This document shows, piece after piece, positions 59,942 to 64,000 of a stretch of 64,000 nt of DNA. Source of the stretch: Thiothrix winogradskyi (lineage in GTDB: Bacteria > Pseudomonadota > Gammaproteobacteria > Thiotrichales > Thiotrichaceae); assembly GCF_021650935.1 (NCBI RefSeq), contig NZ_CP091244.1, positions 1,054,001 to 1,118,000 on the forward strand, given 5' to 3'. Numbering within the stretch: the first letter of the stretch is position 1; each line of letters opens with the position of its first letter. The translations under genes were made by a program, and so were the position numbers. Below the pieces are notes generated by a model, which was not told where the DNA came from, made no database searches, and saw nothing but the letters and a program-made list of their open reading frames with translations.

Positions 59942-60182
59942 CCGGACAAATATCCGATTTTTGTTACCCGCAGCGAAAAACTGGGGTACACTGCAAATAA
60001 CTTGCCTGATACTTGAAAGTTCCGTGAGCCTTGTTAGTTTGATGCCACGTTTTTACTTGCAGGTTTCACAGTGCATAACCTATCGAACCACAGTGGTCGA
60101 TCGTTATCAGGTAATTTGGTGTGACTGATTATCTATAACGTAAATTCCCAAGCAGCACACGCTATTTATGAGATGACAAACA

Positions 60183-60653
60183 GTGAATATTTACGTTGGC
60201 AACCTGCCCTATAAAATTACCGAAAACGACTTGCGTGACCTGTTCTCCGCTTACGGCGAAGTGACCAGTGTCAGCATGATCAAAGACAAAATGACGGGGC
60301 AATCCAAGGGCTTCGGTTTTGTTGACATGCCAGATGCTGCTCAAGGCAATGCAGCGATTCAGGGTCTGAACGAGCAAGCCGTTCAAGGCCGTAACATTAA
60401 AGTTAACGAAGCAAAACCACGCGAAGATCGTCCACGTGATGGCGGCGGTCGTGGCGGCTTCGGTGGTGGCGGCGGCGGCGGTGGTCGTGGTGGTGATCGC
60501 GGCGGCTTCGGTGGCGGCGGTGATCGTGGCGGCTTCGGCGGCGGTGGTGATCGCGGTGGTCGTGGTGGTGATCGCGGCGGCTTCGGTGGCGGTGATCGCG
60601 GCGGTCGCGGTGGTGATCGTGGCGGCTTCGGCGGCGGCGGTGGCTACCGTTAA
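60183..60653 (+). CDS. RRM RNA-binding protein with glycine-rich tail
   Basis: 156 residues from GTG 60183. The RNA-recognition motif holds RNP2 (NIYVGNL) and RNP1 (KGFGFVDM). From residue 85 to the end it is a tandem GGDRGGFGGG/GGDRGGRGG array. Such RRM-Gly proteins are often cold-induced in cyanobacteria and some proteobacteria. About 240 bases of untranslated sequence precede it and may hold a structured leader. Confidence 0.9.
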   Translation: MNIYVGNLPYKITENDLRDLFSAYGEVTSVSMIKDKMTGQSKGFGFVDMPDAAQGNAAIQGLNEQAVQGRNIKVNEAKPREDRPRDGGGRGGFGGGGGGGGRGGDRGGFGGGGDRGGFGGGGDRGGRGGDRGGFGGGDRGGRGGDRGGFGGGGGYR

Positions 60654-60690
60654 TTCTTAACGGTTTCGCGTAAGGCAGGTTGATGCTGCA

Positions 60691-60981
60691 TCAGCCTGCC
60701 TTCTCAATGCCTGCCGGTAGGCAAACCGGGGATTCAATACACAAGTGTTTATTCCTGCCGGTTTCGCCGTTCTTTATCTGCACGTTTGCTTTGGCTACGC
60801 CACAGGCTTTTGCTACAAACTTCAGCAGATGCGCGTTAGCTTTGCCATCCACTGGCGGGGCAGTAATCCTTATGCGAATGCGATCTTCCTGCACTTCTGC
60901 AAATTCATCCCGGCTTGCCTTGGGCTGCACCCGCACAAACAGGTGCAACACTTCATCTTCCCAGCGGTAAAACGTAGTCAT
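60691..60981 (-). CDS. yggU: YggU/DUF167 family protein
   Basis: 96 residues. The family core is VRVQPKASRDEFAEVQEDRI and ITAPPVDGKANAHLLKFVAK. Function is unproven. It follows yggT and proC, the usual neighbourhood. Confidence 0.9.
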   Translation of the reverse strand: MTTFYRWEDEVLHLFVRVQPKASRDEFAEVQEDRIRIRITAPPVDGKANAHLLKFVAKACGVAKANVQIKNGETGRNKHLCIESPVCLPAGIEKAG

Positions 60982-60999
60982 TAGTACGTGATCGTCGTG

Positions 61000-61548
61000 T
61001 TACAGCCCGAAGGATTGCAACACAATCAACACGATATACAACAACAAAATTGCTGCCATTGGTGCCAAATCTACCATGCCAATAACAGGCACGAATTGAC
61101 GAATCGGGCGCAACAATGGCTCTGTTAGGCTGTTCAAAATGTCTGCCAATGGGTTGCCCTGGCTATTGCCGACCCAACTGAGTACGGCTTGAATGACCAA
61201 TGCAAAGATGTAGATGTAAATCACGGTGCGTACAAGGTCGATCACGGAATATAGCAGCACCACCGGTAAACTGGTTTCACTGCCCTGCAATGCGACCAGC
61301 AAAAATGTCTGGATAATCTTTAAACTCAATGCCAGCACAATCGCGGCGGTATCGAGTTTGCCAATTGCCGGAATCATGCGTCGCATTGGTACAAGTACCG
61401 GATTGGTGATTTTCACCAAAAATTGTGACAGTGGGTTGTAGAAGTTTGCCCGCGACAATGCCAGCAAAAAACGGATGAGTACCGCGCCGATATACAGCGA
61501 AAATAAAGTTTGCACCAAAAAAATGCCGACGTTCTGGAGTGCTTCCAT
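61000..61548 (-). CDS. yggT: YggT family integral membrane protein
   Basis: 182 residues with four hydrophobic segments in two homologous halves (LSRANFYNPLSQFLVKITNP and NSLTEPLLRPIRQFVP). This matches YggT, implicated in osmotic tolerance and cell division in some bacteria. It is read with proC and yggU. Confidence 0.9.
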   Translation of the reverse strand: MEALQNVGIFLVQTLFSLYIGAVLIRFLLALSRANFYNPLSQFLVKITNPVLVPMRRMIPAIGKLDTAAIVLALSLKIIQTFLLVALQGSETSLPVVLLYSVIDLVRTVIYIYIFALVIQAVLSWVGNSQGNPLADILNSLTEPLLRPIRQFVPVIGMVDLAPMAAILLLYIVLIVLQSFGL

Positions 61549-61579
61549 GAGCGACTATCCCCTGTTTGATAAATGATGA

Positions 61580-62422
61580 TTAGCTGTTGGCGGCTGCCAA
61601 TTCGCGTGAACGGCTGGCTGCTGCTTGTAAGGCTTGCGCAAACAAATCGTGCAAACCACCCGTGGTTAACACGTTCAAAGCAGCCTCGGTCGTGCCGCCT
61701 TTGGATGTGACTTTTTGGCGCAATTCACCGGGTAAATCATCACTTTCCAGTGCCAGTTTTGCGGCACCGAGAGCGGTTTGCACAATCAGCAAGTGCGCTT
61801 CTTCGGGACGTAAACCGAGTTGTTCGGCAGCGGCTTGCATGGCTTCCATGACCAAAAAGAAGTAGGCGGGACCACTGCCAGAAATAGCGGTGACGGCATC
61901 CAGCTTGGTTTCATCATCGAACCAGACGGTAATGCCGACAGCACGTAACAGGCTTTCGGCTGCACTGCGTTGCGAGTCAGATACGTGCTGATTCGCGTAT
62001 AAACCCGTTGCACCGGCTTGCACCAAAGCGGGGGTGTTGGGCATACAACGCACAATCGCTTGATTGCCACCCAACCAGCGGTTGAGCGCTTCTTCGCGAA
62101 TTCCGGCGGCGATGGAGACAAACAACGGGCGGCTGAGTTGCGCATTGCTGGCAAGGTTTTCGGTCACATTGCGCATGATTTGCGGTTTGACAGCGAGTAC
62201 CACCACGTCGGCACCTTGCATGGCTTCGAGATTGTCGGTGGTGGCGGTGACTTCCGGCCAATGTTTGCGGATGGCATCGAGTTGGTGTTCGTCAGGGTCG
62301 GCAACGCGCAATGCGACATTCGCTTGGTCTTGCAATAGACCGACGATCAGGCTGCGAGCCATATTGCCAGCGCCAATGAAGGTGATGGTGGTAGGTTTTT
62401 GGGCGAGTTTAGGTGTGTCCAT
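61580..62422 (-). CDS. proC: Pyrroline-5-carboxylate reductase
   Basis: 280 residues. The nucleotide motif ITFIGAGNMARSLIVGLL and the C-terminal SKGGTTEAALNVL are diagnostic. Last step of proline synthesis. It lies upstream of yggT in the yggS/proC/yggT/yggU family of clusters, though yggS is elsewhere here (37796). Confidence 0.94.
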   Translation of the reverse strand: MDTPKLAQKPTTITFIGAGNMARSLIVGLLQDQANVALRVADPDEHQLDAIRKHWPEVTATTDNLEAMQGADVVVLAVKPQIMRNVTENLASNAQLSRPLFVSIAAGIREEALNRWLGGNQAIVRCMPNTPALVQAGATGLYANQHVSDSQRSAAESLLRAVGITVWFDDETKLDAVTAISGSGPAYFFLVMEAMQAAAEQLGLRPEEAHLLIVQTALGAAKLALESDDLPGELRQKVTSKGGTTEAALNVLTTGGLHDLFAQALQAAASRSRELAAANS

Positions 62423-62496
62423 AAAAGCTCTTTACTGTGTATCCGTTAGCAGATTTCCGTAATAATGGGTGCATTCTACTATTTTCAAGGACAAGA

Positions 62497-62826
62497 ATGG
62501 AAAATTTGCTGCTATTGGGGTTATTAGGGCTGGGGCTTTGGTTCTGGATTGATTCGATGAATGCTCGCGAACGGGCGGTAGCGGCAGCGATACGCGCATG
62601 TCGGGAGATTGATGTGCAGTTTCTGGATCAAACCGTATCCTTGGAAAGCATGAAACCTACCCGTAACCGTCAGGGGCATTTGGTGTGGCGACGCATTTAC
62701 GGGTTTGAGTTTAGTACCCAAGGGGTGGAGCGGCGGCATGGTCGTGCGATCTTACGCGGGCGGGTGTTGGAACAGGTGCAGTTGGATCAGGATGAGGGCA
62801 CGACGATTGAGCAGCACGAAGCTTGA
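62497..62826 (+). CDS. DUF3301 protein
   Basis: 109 residues from ATG 62497. One N-terminal membrane helix (LLLLGLLGLGLWFWID) and a soluble tail (SLESMKPTRNRQGHLVWRRI) match the DUF3301 family of gammaproteobacteria. Function unknown. It is divergent from proC. Confidence 0.85.
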   Translation: MENLLLLGLLGLGLWFWIDSMNARERAVAAAIRACREIDVQFLDQTVSLESMKPTRNRQGHLVWRRIYGFEFSTQGVERRHGRAILRGRVLEQVQLDQDEGTTIEQHEA

Positions 62827-62853
62827 ACGGCTGCTCTCCCGTTGCCTGCAATG

Positions 62854-64000
62854 TTACAAAAACCGGCTGACCAAAATCATATCGCCATCCACGTCTTGGG
62901 GCAGTGGAATACGCATTTTGTGACCGCTCCCCGGCGCAGTGGTGACAGGAATACCGTCCATATTTTCCATGCGTTCCAGTACCAGTTCGCGGTTGCCTTC
63001 CGGTAACACCAATTCCAGTCGATCTCCTACGCTGAAACGGTTTTTCACATCTAGCTCAATCCAGCCGTTGTCACGGTCAACGCGCATGGCTTCGGCAACG
63101 AATTGCTGCTGATGCCCCATCGACGCGCCTTGCATGTAGTTTTGGTATTCGTGGGTATGGTGGCGTTCGTAAAAGCCGTCGGTATAACCACGATTCGCCA
63201 GATTTTCCAAGATACCCAGCAATTTGGGGTCAAAGTTGCGCCCAGCCATTGCATCGTCAATCGCCTGTTTATATGTCTGTGCAGTCCGCGCCACGTAGTA
63301 ATGCGATTTGGTGCGCCCTTCGATTTTCAAGCAATCTACGCCGATTTCGGTGAGTTTTTGGACGTGTTCGACGGCGCGTAAATCCTTGGAATTCATGATA
63401 TACGTGCCGTGTTCGTCTTCCATGACGGGCATGAGTTCGCCGGGGCGGTTGGTTTCTTCGAGGAAGTACACCTTGTCCGCCAGCGGATGGCGTTCTTGAT
63501 TGCCGCAACTGCCCATGCTTTGCGCTTGGTTAAACAAATCCATCGACAACACCGCTTCTTTGGGGACAAATTTGCCTTCTGCTGCTTCGACCGCTTCGGT
63601 GGTTTTGTATTCCCAGCGGCACGCATTGGTGCAAGTGCCTTGATTCGGGTCGCGGTGGTTGAAGTAGCCGGAGAGCAGGCAACGCCCGGAATAGGCGATG
63701 CACAATGCACCGTGGACGAAGACTTCCAGCTCCATATCGGGGCATTCTTGGCGGATTTCGGCGATTTCATCCAGCGATAATTCCCGCGATAAAATCACGC
63801 GGGTCAAGCCGAGGCTTTGCCAGAATTTCACCGTGGCGTAGTTCACCGTGTTGGCTTGTACGGAAAGGTGGACGGGCATGTCCGGCCATTTTTCGCGTAC
63901 CAACATAATCAAGCCGGGGTCTGCCATGATCAGCGCATCGGGATTCATCGCAATCACGGGGGCAAGGTCTTCCATGAAGGTTTTGATCTTGCTGTTGTGC
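62854..64000 (-). CDS. trhP: U32 peptidase-family protein (TrhP/YegQ-like), start cut by window edge
   Basis: 382 codons are visible and the frame continues past base 64000. The family signature EVFVHGALCIAYSGRCLLSG lies mid-protein, with a cluster of Cys (GTCTNACRW, SCGNQ). TrhP takes part in 5-hydroxyuridine formation in tRNA. The C-terminal domain (FSVGDRLELVLPEGNREL) also fits. The beginning lies outside the window. Confidence 0.9.
   Translation of the reverse strand, partial: HNSKIKTFMEDLAPVIAMNPDALIMADPGLIMLVREKWPDMPVHLSVQANTVNYATVKFWQSLGLTRVILSRELSLDEIAEIRQECPDMELEVFVHGALCIAYSGRCLLSGYFNHRDPNQGTCTNACRWEYKTTEAVEAAEGKFVPKEAVLSMDLFNQAQSMGSCGNQERHPLADKVYFLEETNRPGELMPVMEDEHGTYIMNSKDLRAVEHVQKLTEIGVDCLKIEGRTKSHYYVARTAQTYKQAIDDAMAGRNFDPKLLGILENLANRGYTDGFYERHHTHEYQNYMQGASMGHQQQFVAEAMRVDRDNGWIELDVKNRFSVGDRLELVLPEGNRELVLERMENMDGIPVTTAPGSGHKMRIPLPQDVDGDMILVSRFL

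Noticed and set aside
60436..60650. Minisatellite or CRISPR-like array
   Set aside because: The repetition is the coding of a Gly-rich protein tail in one frame; there are no spacers.
1..64000. tRNA or rRNA genes and CRISPR arrays
   Set aside because: No cloverleaf-like sequence, rRNA motif or regularly spaced repeats were seen by eye in the intergenic gaps.

Overview
The window looks like the chromosome of a sulfur-oxidising gammaproteobacterium, most likely Thiothrix or a close relative (Thiotrichales). This is inferred from the combination of Sox genes, a quinoprotein alcohol-oxidation locus, twitching-pilus ATPases and ordinary gammaproteobacterial housekeeping genes. No rRNA or tRNA gene is present to confirm it.

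Layout. 1-1960: type II restriction-modification operon (controller, endonuclease, methyltransferase, the last cut by the window edge) with a textbook C-box operator. 2102-3337: DUF4143 ATPase. 3414-21569 and 30399-37059: a large PQQ/alcohol-oxidation locus. It holds a PedC-type ABC permease, beta-propeller and binding protein, a TonB receptor, a two-component system, an ExbB/ExbD-like four-gene operon, a six-gene quinoprotein dehydrogenase operon, pqqCDE, pqqAB, a porin, a GAF/winged-helix activator and an ExaC-type aldehyde dehydrogenase. The dehydrogenase has the D-x-D signature of lanthanide-dependent enzymes, but its reading frame carries one in-frame TAG where relatives have Gln. The pqq operon is split between pqqB and pqqC by two accessory modules: VapBC plus a helicase/PLD/unknown cluster resembling a defence system, and a decayed AAA-ATPase. 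Partial duplicates of pqqB and pqqC and a 96-bp MITE lie among them. 37271-46487: DUF4124 protein, YggS, three consecutive PilT-family ATPases, BioD, TolC/rhodanese/Pcm and small exported proteins. 46529-56542: sulfur oxidation (soxB, an ECF sigma/anti-sigma pair, soxXYZA, a nearly identical second soxYZ, a metallo-beta-lactamase/rhodanese fusion, a periplasmic DsrE protein). 56747-64000: BepA-type protease, GshA, RRM protein, YggU, YggT, ProC, DUF3301 protein and a U32 peptidase-family protein cut by the edge.

Two regulatory circuits can be read directly. (1) A tandem 11-bp-period box, CCAACC-N5-CCAACC, lies 9-12 (mostly 10) nt upstream of a TAnnnT -10 at eight promoters of the alcohol locus. 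This is the geometry of OmpR/PhoB or SARP activators, and both an OmpR-type response regulator and a GAF/SARP-like protein are encoded here. (2) GGAATATT-N13/14-CATCAT-like promoters precede soxB, the second soxYZ operon and the ECF sigma gene itself. The partner anti-sigma factor carries a C-terminal DsrE-like domain beyond its membrane helix. This suggests a sulfur-sensing transmembrane switch for Sox expression.
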